From positions 1 to 6,879 of the forward strand of contig PWQB01000439.1 of assembly GCA_003556955.1 (NCBI GenBank): a stretch of DNA of 6,879 bases. Reading direction: 5' to 3'. Positions 1 through 6,195 of the stretch are shown here, piece by piece. Position 1 is the first letter of the stretch, and every line of letters begins with the position of its first letter. Under the pieces are notes generated by a model. It did no database searches, was not told the origin of the DNA, and was given only the letters and a program-made list of their open reading frames with translations. Source of the DNA: Nostocaceae cyanobacterium CSSed10_463m (GTDB lineage: Bacteria > Cyanobacteriota > Cyanobacteriia > Cyanobacteriales > Nostocaceae). The translations under genes were made by a program, and so were the position numbers.

Positions 1-2
1 GC

Positions 3-83
3 GTAGGTTGGGTTAAGCACAGCGCAACCCAACACCCAAAGACCTTGGCATTGTTGGGTTTCACTACGTTCTACCCAACCTAC
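3..83. repeat. Nested inverted repeat (cyanobacterial intergenic GTAGGTTGGGT type)
   Basis: The outer arms GTAGGTTGGGT (3-13) and ACCCAACCTAC (73-83) are perfect 11-bp complements. Inside them AACCCAACA (26-34) pairs with TGTTGGGTT (52-60). The whole 81-bp unit could fold into a two-stage cruciform or RNA hairpin. From general knowledge, GTAGGTTGGGTT/AACCCAACCTAC elements are frequent between genes in Nostocales genomes and behave like non-coding miniature repeats. No reading frame is apparent in it. It may also act as the transcript end of a gene left of the window, but no T-tract clearly supports that. Confidence 0.8.
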
Positions 84-253
84 ATTTATTTTTCTCTCTC
101 TAGAGTGATAGAAAAGGGTTAGGGGTGGGCTGCTTATATATCACTTAACTGAGAAACGCCATCATAACTGAGCAATACCGTTGCAGAATCAACAGCCCTT
201 TCCCATTATCATAGTTATTAGAGACGTTTTGTAATTATTTAGAAAGTCAGATT
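84..253. other. Gene-free stretch upstream of petN
   Basis: I see no convincing coding region here. It must contain the petN promoter and leader, but no strong sigma-70-type pair stands out. The best pair I could find is TTGCAG (181-186) with CATTAT (204-209) at 17-bp spacing, matching the consensus at only 3/6 and 4/6 positions, so I do not call it. The leader just before the petN start has only AGAAAG as a weak Shine-Dalgarno-like sequence. Confidence 0.5.
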
Positions 254-343
254 ATGGCAACTTTGACACTGGGTTGGGTATCACTCTTGGTTGTGTTCAC
301 TTGGTCGATTGCGATGGTAGTTTGGGGACGTAACGGATTATAG
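254..343 (+). CDS. petN: Cytochrome b6f complex subunit VIII (PetN)
   Basis: This encodes a 29-residue protein beginning [12 protein letters not shown] and ending VVWGRNGL, which I recognise as PetN. It is a single-span hydrophobic subunit of the cytochrome b6f complex in the thylakoid membrane, needed for assembly and stability of the complex that passes electrons from plastoquinol to plastocyanin or cytochrome c6. The length is the usual full length. Almost the whole protein is one transmembrane helix, followed by the conserved WGRNGL tail. The start is ATG with only a weak upstream AGAAAG. The next gene begins 7 bp after the TAG stop, suggesting cotranscription. The gene is too short for most ORF finders but is clear from sequence. 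Confidence 0.97.
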   Translation: MATLTLGWVSLLVVFTWSIAMVVWGRNGL

Positions 344-350
344 GGGAAGC

Positions 351-512
351 GTGGAAAATCCATTCCTGAATCTTTTGGCTTTATTAGCCTTATTACTACT
401 CGTAGCCGTTACTGGTGGCGTTGGTTACTTAACGCTGGCAGATTGGCGCGATCGCCGTCGCCGAGAAGACGAAAAACGCGAAATCCGCCGCAGTTCTCCC
501 AAACGGCGATAA
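351..512 (+). CDS. Small single-pass membrane protein with basic C-terminal tail, function unknown
   Basis: A 53-codon frame starts at GTG, just after AGGGGAAG (342-349), a good Shine-Dalgarno sequence that overlaps the petN stop codon. No ATG occurs inside the frame, so GTG is the natural start. Residues about 5-30 are a hydrophobic Leu/Ala/Val/Gly helix (NPFLNLLALLALLLL onwards). The last 23 residues are strongly charged (DWRDRRRREDEKREIRR, then SSPKRR). By the positive-inside rule the tail should be cytoplasmic. The tight coupling to petN suggests joint expression, and perhaps a thylakoid-membrane role, but that is inference. I do not recognise a named family. A HIP1 octamer lies inside the gene at 448-455. 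The coding potential is convincing because of the SD, the coupled spacing and the clean membrane-helix/charged-tail pattern. Confidence 0.75.
   Translation: MENPFLNLLALLALLLLVAVTGGVGYLTLADWRDRRRREDEKREIRRSSPKRR
448..455. repeat. HIP1 palindrome GCGATCGC
   Basis: This is an exact octamer GCGATCGC inside the small membrane-protein gene. HIP1 is strongly over-represented in many cyanobacterial genomes, so it supports the taxonomic reading. A second copy is at 3607-3614 inside the histidine kinase gene. Confidence 0.9.
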
Positions 513-538
513 TTCACGCACAAGTGAAAAATTTTTTT
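513..538 (+). terminator. Possible weak terminator after the petN pair
   Basis: Directly after the stop codon at 512, TTCAC (513-517) and GTGAA (524-528) form a 5-bp stem with a 6-nt loop. Three A residues and then seven T (532-538) follow. The order hairpin then T-tract is right for an intrinsic terminator of the upstream pair. The stem is short and has only two G-C pairs, so efficiency is doubtful. The stronger hairpin at 539-567 follows immediately and may contribute. Confidence 0.35.
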
Positions 539-567
539 GTAGGGACACGATTTAGTCATGTCCCTAC
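539..567. repeat. Dispersed hairpin repeat, GTAGGGACA type
   Basis: GTAGGGACA (539-547) and TGTCCCTAC (559-567) are perfect 9-bp complements around an 11-nt loop. From memory this GTAGGGACA...TGTCCCTAC form is a common intergenic repeat in Nostocales. It resembles the element at 6410-6437 (GTAGAGACATT arms) in length, arm sequence and intergenic position, so the two are probably members of related families. It lies between the petN pair and the histidine kinase and has no strong T-tract on the exit side. Confidence 0.75.
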
Positions 568-618
568 GTTGTTGTATTCAAAAAAATATTTAATGTTAAA
601 TTATTACTCAGTAGGGTA

Positions 619-633
619 ATTCTAAAATAGAAT
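619..633. promoter_or_regulatory. Perfect palindrome upstream of the histidine kinase, possible operator
   Basis: ATTCTA (619-624) and TAGAAT (628-633) form a perfect 6-3-6 dyad. It contains two overlapping -10-like hexamers, TAAAAT (623-628) and TAGAAT (628-633), each 5/6 to TATAAT. No good -35 box is seen at the right spacing. It lies about 95 bp upstream of the kinase start. A dyad covering a -10 element would suit a repressor site, but no protein is identified and AT-rich DNA yields such dyads by chance. Confidence 0.3.
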
Positions 634-727
634 AAGGCACTTTCAACATTAAAAATCACCCTGAGTATGGAAAAACCTGCTCAGATTCACCAATATGCCC
701 ACATTCTGAATCACAAACAAGTCTGAT

Positions 728-3700
728 ATGACATCGCCCTTATCTCAAAGTGAACAGCAGAAAGCCCTATCTGGAGTTATTTCCCGGATTCGTGAATCTC
801 TGGATATAGACACCATTTTTCAAACCACGGTGACTGAACTCCGTCAACTTTTAAATACTGACCGGGTAGGGGTATTTCGTTTTTATCCTAATTTGGGTTG
901 GGAAGGCGAATTTATTTATGAAAATGTGGCAGAAGCCTGGAAATCGGCATTAACAGCTAAACTGCATGACCACTGTTTTGCGGGAAAATTTGCTGGACTG
1001 TATCAACAAGGACGAATTAACGTTAACGCTGATATCTATCAAGCTGAGATCAGTGATTGCCATATCCAGATGTTAGAAGCCTTCCAAGTCCGTGCCAATA
1101 TAGTTTCACCTTTGATCAAAGGTCAAGATTTGTGGGGATTGTTGTGTATTCATCAGTGTAGTGGCCCTCGGCAATGGAACACCTCGGAAATTGAGTTTGT
1201 ACAATTAATTGCTGAACATCTAGGGGTAGCTTTACAGCAAGCAGACTACTTAGAACAGGTAAAACTTCAGTCGGCACAACTAGCAGAAGCAAGGGCGAGA
1301 CAAAAAGCCGCAGAATGGCAAAAAACCATAGCCATAACCGTAGAAAAAATTCGTCAAACTCTTGACCTAGAAAGTATTTTTCGCACTAGTACAGAAGAAC
1401 TACGCAGGTTGTTAAATGCTGATCGTGTAGCTATTTATCGCTTCAATCCCGATTGGAGTGGTGAATTTGCCTTTGAATCTGTGGGAGATGGCTGGACTTC
1501 GCTGATTGAGCAGCAATTACAACAACCAAATTTACGTGAAAATATTAGTGACTGTACTGTTAAAGATTTAACTAAAATTCCAGAAATAGATACTTACCTA
1601 CAAGATACAGCAGGTGGTCGCTTTACTAGAGGTGAGGTATATCGTATTTGTAATGATATTTACAGTGCTGATTTTAGTCAGTGTTACTTAGAAGTTTTAG
1701 AGAGCTATCAAGCAAAAGCCTATGTAATTATGGCTATTTACCACGGACAAACCCTCTGGGGCTTGTTAGCAGTGTACCAAAACACAAGCAGTCGTAATTG
1801 GCAAGAAGATGAAGTTTATTTACTCACTCAAGTAGGTACTCAATTAGGTGTAGCTTTGCAGCAGGCAGAATTTTTGCAACAACTGCAAACCCAAGCGGCA
1901 GAAATCAGCAAAGCGGCAAAAAGGCAAAGAGCGCTGGCAAACACTATAGAAAAAATTCGTCAGTCTCTAGATATTGACACTATTTTTAAAACCACTACTC
2001 ACGAAGTCCTGGGGTTATTACAAGTTGAACGAGTAGCAATTTATCAATTTCACTCTGACTGGAGTGGCGAATTTGTCGCTGATTCCAGCGTTGATCACCA
2101 AACACCAATAGCGCAGCCACCAGTAGCCACAGAACGTTTTCTTTTTCCAAATCAGCAAGGGAATAACTACGCGCGCAATGAAGTCTTTGTCCCCATTTCT
2201 CAAGGCGATAAATTATGGGGACTATTAGTAGCTTATCAAAACTCCCAACCCCGCTATTGGCAAGATGAAGAAATCAATTTGTTAGCACAGGTTGGTATTC
2301 AACTGGGGGTAGCATTACGACAAGCTGAGTCTTTACAGCAAGTGCAAATGCAAGCCGAAGAACTATCTAAAGCTGCGGCCAGAGAACGCAAAGCAGCACA
2401 AAGAGCAAAGACTTTAGCCGCTACCGTTGAAAAAATTCGTCAATCCCTGGATATTAATACTATCTTTAAAGCCACGACTCAAGAAGTGCAACGGATTTTA
2501 GAAGTTGATAGAGTCACAATTTATCGCTTCAATTCCGATTGGAGTGGCGAATTTGTTGCCGAATCATTATCCCCAAGTTTGACACCAGTGCAAAAATTTT
2601 TACCGATGATTGCAGATGAATATTTACAATCAACTCAAGGCTCAGACTTTGCTAATGGTAAAATGCTGGTAATTTCAGATATTTATCAGATTAATCATAC
2701 TATCAGTCATATTCCCCTCACTACACCAATTTTAGCCAGGGCATTCATGATGATCCCAATTTTTCAAAGTGAGAAAATTTGGGGACTTTTATCGGTATAT
2801 CATCACGTTAATCCTCGTGACTGGCAAGAGGATGAAATAGATTTACTAGTACAGATTAGTACTCAATTAGGTGTAGGTATTCAGCAAGCAGAATTACTAG
2901 AACAAACGCAACGGCAAAAAGAAGAAATAGCACAGACTCTCAAGGAATTGAAACAAACTCAAAGCCAGCTAATTCAAAGTGAAAAAATGGCAGGCTTAGG
3001 GCAGTTAGTTGCCGGAATAGCACATGAAATTAATAATCCGATTAGTTTTATTTACGGCAATATCACTTATGTGAATGAACACACAGAAAATTTATTTAAA
3101 ATATTGGATTTTTATCAGCAAAAGTATCCCCAATCAACAGGTGAAATTCAAGAAAAATTAGCAGAATTAGATTTAGATTTTATTGCTGATGACTTGCCCA
3201 AAATTCTGACTTCTATGAAAATAGGAGCCAAGCGCATCTCTCAATTAGTGCTGTCATTACGAATATTTTCTCGGCTTGACGAATCTGGAATGAAGTATAT
3301 TGACCTTCATGAAGGTATTGATAGCACGTTATTCATTTTAAAACATCGCTTGCAACCAGATGGTAATTCTTTCGCTATTGAAGTAGTCAAGGAATATGGT
3401 GATTTGCCTCCGGTACTCTGTTATGCAGCCCAGATGAATCAGGTATTTATAAATATCATTAATAATGCTATTGATTCTCTAGAAGATTCTGTAGCAAATA
3501 AAACAACCAATCAACATCCTAGAATTATTATTTGTACGGAAGTTATAGCCTCAAATAAAATTTTGATTCGGATTATTGATAATGGTTTTGGCATTCCTCA
3601 AAATTTGCGATCGCGCATTTTTGAACCTTTCTTTACTACCAAAGAACCAGGTAAAGGTACTGGATTGGGTTTATCTATTAGCTACCAAATTATTGTAGAA

Positions 3701-3790
3701 AAACACGGAGGTAAAATTGAGTGTTTTTCTGAACCTGGTAATGGTTGTGAGTTGTTGATAGAAATTCCCATTCAAAAGTCAATTAGTTAA
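728..3790 (+). CDS. Four-GAF sensor histidine kinase, candidate cyanobacteriochrome
   Basis: This is a 1020-residue soluble sensor kinase with no transmembrane segment. Four tandem GAF domains occupy about residues 22-172, 205-381, 406-533 and 566-722. They are joined by Gln/Ala/Glu-rich coiled-coil helices (about 172-203, 381-405, 533-565, 721-755). Each GAF opens with a near-identical signalling helix such as EKIRQSLDIDTIF. The kinase core follows: H-box with phospho-acceptor H766 (AGIAHEINNP), N-box around N909-N913, G1 DNGFGIP (951-957), F-box EPFFTTK, and G2 GKGTGLGLS (975-983). The DHp-to-ATPase linker is long, with the FSRLDE segment usual in cyanobacterial kinases. GAF1 has D81-H-C83-F and C111-H112, the two-cysteine signature of DXCF cyanobacteriochromes, so bilin-based light sensing is plausible but unproven. 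There is no receiver domain and no response regulator nearby, so its partner is unknown. The ATG start follows an in-frame stop at 707-709 and has no clear Shine-Dalgarno. The 3' end converges on the next gene. The kinase identity is certain; the light-sensing role is inferred. Confidence 0.95.
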   Translation: MTSPLSQSEQQKALSGVISRIRESLDIDTIFQTTVTELRQLLNTDRVGVFRFYPNLGWEGEFIYENVAEAWKSALTAKLHDHCFAGKFAGLYQQGRINVNADIYQAEISDCHIQMLEAFQVRANIVSPLIKGQDLWGLLCIHQCSGPRQWNTSEIEFVQLIAEHLGVALQQADYLEQVKLQSAQLAEARARQKAAEWQKTIAITVEKIRQTLDLESIFRTSTEELRRLLNADRVAIYRFNPDWSGEFAFESVGDGWTSLIEQQLQQPNLRENISDCTVKDLTKIPEIDTYLQDTAGGRFTRGEVYRICNDIYSADFSQCYLEVLESYQAKAYVIMAIYHGQTLWGLLAVYQNTSSRNWQEDEVYLLTQVGTQLGVALQQAEFLQQLQTQAAEISKAAKRQRALANTIEKIRQSLDIDTIFKTTTHEVLGLLQVERVAIYQFHSDWSGEFVADSSVDHQTPIAQPPVATERFLFPNQQGNNYARNEVFVPISQGDKLWGLLVAYQNSQPRYWQDEEINLLAQVGIQLGVALRQAESLQQVQMQAEELSKAAARERKAAQRAKTLAATVEKIRQSLDINTIFKATTQEVQRILEVDRVTIYRFNSDWSGEFVAESLSPSLTPVQKFLPMIADEYLQSTQGSDFANGKMLVISDIYQINHTISHIPLTTPILARAFMMIPIFQSEKIWGLLSVYHHVNPRDWQEDEIDLLVQISTQLGVGIQQAELLEQTQRQKEEIAQTLKELKQTQSQLIQSEKMAGLGQLVAGIAHEINNPISFIYGNITYVNEHTENLFKILDFYQQKYPQSTGEIQEKLAELDLDFIADDLPKILTSMKIGAKRISQLVLSLRIFSRLDESGMKYIDLHEGIDSTLFILKHRLQPDGNSFAIEVVKEYGDLPPVLCYAAQMNQVFINIINNAIDSLEDSVANKTTNQHPRIIICTEVIASNKILIRIIDNGFGIPQNLRSRIFEPFFTTKEPGKGTGLGLSISYQIIVEKHGGKIECFSEPGNGCELLIEIPIQKSIS
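3607..3614. repeat. HIP1 palindrome GCGATCGC
   Basis: This is an exact GCGATCGC inside the kinase ATP-binding domain coding region, just upstream of the F-box codons. It is the second HIP1 copy in the window. Confidence 0.9.
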
Positions 3791-3828
3791 GAAAATTCAG
3801 GCGATGGCTGGTTTAACCACTAAAATCT

Positions 3829-5553
3829 CTAAGCATGAATTTTACCGTTTGTCATAATAGCACCTGTGAGATTTGCTTCTTCAAAGTTAGCTCCACTGAT
3901 ATTTGCATCTTTGAAGTTAGCTTTTTCTAAATCGGCAGTGCTAAAGTTTGCACCACGTAAGTCAGAGGCAGTAAAATTAGCTCCTGTGAGGTTAAGATTC
4001 TTCAGGGATACTCCACAGAGGTTTGCTTCGCTAAAATTTGCCCTACTGAAATTACCGTTCAGACTCACACCAATAAAATTTACTTTAGTTAAATCAGCAT
4101 CACGACAGTTGACAGCAGACAATATGGCATTTGTCAAATTAGCACCACTTAATATAGCAGCAGTTAGGTTAGTGGCATTTAAGTTAGAAAATCCTAATTG
4201 TACATTGGTAAGTATGGCAGCAGTGAGATTAGCACCAGTCAAATTCGCTTGATTCAATGTGGCTGCCTTCAGATTAGCCTGAATGAGTTTTGTATGGCTT
4301 AAATTTGCTTTGCTTAAATTGGCACGACTCAAATTAGCCTGACTTAAATTGCTACCATCTAATCTAACTGATTCGAGGTTAGAAGATTCTAGATTAGCTC
4401 CTGTTAAGTTCACCCCACTTAAATCAGCACCGCCTAAGTGAGCATTTGCCAATGATGCTCCTGGAGCAATTAAATAAGCTCCCGATTCAGTAGGACTAAA
4501 ATCTTTGGGGAAAATAGTCTGTTCATTATAAATGGCAGTTTGCAAATTCGCTTCCTGAAGGTTTGCACCTTCAAGATTGCTTTCTAGTAAGTTGGCATTA
4601 TAAAGATTTGCATTACTCAAATTTGCTCCGATTAAATTAAGTTTTCGCAAATTTAAACCACTTAAGTTAGCTCCAGATAAATTAGCTCCACTCAAATTAA
4701 TATTATCAAGATAGGCTCCGACGAGGTTAGCTTTTTTGAGTGTAATGTTTTCTAGGCTTATAGATGTGAGGGTAATTTTAGAGAGATTAGTATAGTCAAA
4801 ATTTGCTTGCTGGATTTTTGTATCAAGTATGCTGGCTTTACTAATATCGGCATACTGAAGATTAGCAGCACTTAAATTTCCAGAAATTATACAAATACTA
4901 CTAAGGTTTGCGTTTTTTAGGTTAGCTTGAGTTAAATTAATATTCCTCAAAGTTTTGCCACTCAAATTGATGCCAGTTAAATTCAAATTACTAAAATCTC
5001 GTTCCCCTGCTTCATAACGCCGCCAAAATTCTGCCCCATCAATAGGTATATCCTGACTTTCTAATTTTGATATGTAAATTCTGTTAACCAGCCACATCAT
5101 TCTCTCTAGCTGAAATTCTAAATTTGTAAATTTAGTATTGTTTTTTTGATATTTTTCAGTAACATCACTGTCTGATTTTTTTTCAGATACAGCGATAACA
5201 GTATTTTCACTATGCTGCTGCTCCACTTTCTCAAAAAACTGATTGACAACTTCAGGATCATCTGAATTACCTGACTTAGTTGAATTTTCAGTATTATCCA
5301 CAATGGCAACTAAATTTTGTGATTCATTGAAGGATTGTTTAAATTCAGTAAATTTAGCATTTAAAAGAGCAACTTCTTGTTGAAGCAATTGAAATTGCTG
5401 TATTTCAGGTCTTTGCTGAAATGCCTGTTTCAATTTATCAAAGTACTGTTTTAACCAAGCAATATTTTTCCGGCGGATATCTTGTTCAACCTCTAACTTG
5501 GAAATTCGTGCTGCCAAAGATTCTAAATTCAGTTCAGAGTCAGAAATATTCAT
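3829..5553 (-). CDS. Coiled-coil pentapeptide-repeat protein, function unknown
   Basis: With the ATG start this is 574 residues. Residues about 11-75 are a charged, heptad-like coiled coil (ISKLEVEQDIRRKNIAWLKQ onwards). Residues 76-150 form a polar, probably disordered Ser/Asn/Lys/Glu linker. A segment FWRRYEAGERDF (176-187) leads into the repeats. About 71 A(N/D)LxX pentapeptides follow in two blocks, roughly 187-339 and 367-566. They are separated by a non-repeat loop (YNEQTIFPKDFSPTESGAYL, about 342-361) of a type often seen in cyanobacterial family members. Such repeats build a right-handed four-sided beta-helix, here about 18 coils, usually acting as a binding scaffold. No signal peptide, membrane segment or enzyme domain is seen. 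An in-frame TTG at 5577 would add eight residues; I prefer the ATG, whose next residues NISDSELNLESL lead directly into the coiled coil. The gene converges with the histidine kinase, and no terminator is evident in the 38-bp gap. Confidence 0.92.
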   Translation of the reverse strand: MNISDSELNLESLAARISKLEVEQDIRRKNIAWLKQYFDKLKQAFQQRPEIQQFQLLQQEVALLNAKFTEFKQSFNESQNLVAIVDNTENSTKSGNSDDPEVVNQFFEKVEQQHSENTVIAVSEKKSDSDVTEKYQKNNTKFTNLEFQLERMMWLVNRIYISKLESQDIPIDGAEFWRRYEAGERDFSNLNLTGINLSGKTLRNINLTQANLKNANLSSICIISGNLSAANLQYADISKASILDTKIQQANFDYTNLSKITLTSISLENITLKKANLVGAYLDNINLSGANLSGANLSGLNLRKLNLIGANLSNANLYNANLLESNLEGANLQEANLQTAIYNEQTIFPKDFSPTESGAYLIAPGASLANAHLGGADLSGVNLTGANLESSNLESVRLDGSNLSQANLSRANLSKANLSHTKLIQANLKAATLNQANLTGANLTAAILTNVQLGFSNLNATNLTAAILSGANLTNAILSAVNCRDADLTKVNFIGVSLNGNFSRANFSEANLCGVSLKNLNLTGANFTASDLRGANFSTADLEKANFKDANISGANFEEANLTGAIMTNGKIHA

Positions 5554-5640
5554 TAATTTATCGCCAAATCTATACAAAATGCCTATATCTATAAATTACC
5601 CAATTTAAAACCCACACTAACAAGTTAATAAGTTACCAAC

Positions 5641-5673
5641 AAAAATATCCCCCACTTCTTCAAGAAGTGAGGG
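5641..5673 (-). terminator. Intrinsic terminator of the exported-protein gene (hairpin repeat)
   Basis: Read on the minus strand, CCCTCACTTC and GAAGTGGGGG form a 10-bp stem (one U-G wobble) around a UUGAA loop. AUAUUUUU follows at once. It lies 54 bp past the stop of the exported-protein gene, in the right orientation. On the plus strand the wobble becomes a C-A mismatch and no T-tract follows, so it favours minus-strand termination. The core CACTTCTTCAAGAAGTG also resembles hairpins dispersed in Nostocales genomes, so it may be a recruited repeat. Confidence 0.7.
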
Positions 5674-5727
5674 ATCTGGATCTCCGTGTTGTCTTTGCGT
5701 CTGTGCGGTTGGTGGCGTGACTGAAAT

Positions 5728-6195
5728 TTACCGAGATATTCTTTCGCTGGTTCCAGTAACGGTAGTTGTGGGAACATCACTAATGTTTATTGCCTTACTA
5801 CCGTCTGGAGAGATGACAAATTTATAACTCCCTACTTGTTCTGAGATGCCAATGCCAGTACAATCTGGGTTAACTGTATATGTAGCTGTAATGTCCAGTG
5901 GGGAAATCACACCATCTAAAGATGCAGTACCTGTTCCGGCAACTAACCCTTGGCCATCTGCAACAACGTTAGCAACTAAAGCATAAGGCACACGTTCAGA
6001 ATCATTGTTCACCCAGCCTGTAAGATTGACCACATAAGTGCCTTTGAGAATGGAATTGTTACACCTGCTAGCATTAAGCATTGAGAGTTGCGCTGATGCA
6101 GGAGGCATAATATTTGTAAATCTAGACCCTGCTTGTGGAATGAATAAGAAAGCTGACAAAGTGAACAGAGTAGTTAAAGCAATTTTGGATTTCAT
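5728..6195 (-). CDS. Small exported protein of unknown function
   Basis: From the chosen ATG the product is 155 residues. It begins MKSKIALTTLFTLSAFLFIP, a classic signal peptide with a basic N-region and hydrophobic core. A likely signal peptidase I cut follows ASA at residues 33-35, leaving about 120 residues. The mature part is rich in beta-forming and small residues, with the pattern LKGTYVVNLTGW, then a G-rich turn ADGQGLVAGTG, then TYTVNPDCTG and a final TVTGTSER. Two cysteines (C45 and C112) could form a disulfide. This layout resembles a loosely defined group of secreted beta-rich bacterial proteins, but I cannot name a function. Start choice: AGAAG lies 9 nt before this ATG (6195) and only 3 nt before another ATG at 6201, which would add two residues. 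A GTG at 6276 would add an uncharacteristic N-terminal extension. The gene is followed by the terminator at 5641-5673 and appears monocistronic. Confidence 0.8.
   Translation of the reverse strand: MKSKIALTTLFTLSAFLFIPQAGSRFTNIMPPASAQLSMLNASRCNNSILKGTYVVNLTGWVNNDSERVPYALVANVVADGQGLVAGTGTASLDGVISPLDITATYTVNPDCTGIGISEQVGSYKFVISPDGSKAINISDVPTTTVTGTSERISR

Noticed and set aside
2018..2203. A 61-codon minus-strand open frame inside the kinase gene
   Set aside because: It lies wholly opposite a strong GAF coding region and has no family resemblance or Shine-Dalgarno support.
3791..3828. Bidirectional terminator between the convergent kinase and pentapeptide genes
   Set aside because: The only dyad, TGGTTTAACCA, leaves a one-base loop and has no adjacent T-tract on either strand, so I do not call it.
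3866..4252. A 128-codon plus-strand open frame opposite the pentapeptide-repeat gene
   Set aside because: It is the antisense reading of the repeated ANLSG-type codons, which lack stops in that frame. Its product is a periodic FASLKLA-like string with no independent support.
5118..5309. A 63-codon minus-strand frame overlapping the pentapeptide gene in another frame
   Set aside because: It is an out-of-frame reading of the low-complexity linker of the real gene; the product is a Leu/Ile/Lys-rich string without domain features.
3829..5553. CRISPR-like regular repeats
   Set aside because: The 15-bp periodicity is codon-level repetition of pentapeptides within an open frame; there are no unique spacers or conserved direct repeats.
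5554..5577. TTG start for the pentapeptide-repeat protein, adding eight residues
   Set aside because: TTG starts are less common, and the ATG at 5551-5553 leads directly into the coiled coil. The TTG remains possible because AGG lies a few bases upstream of it.
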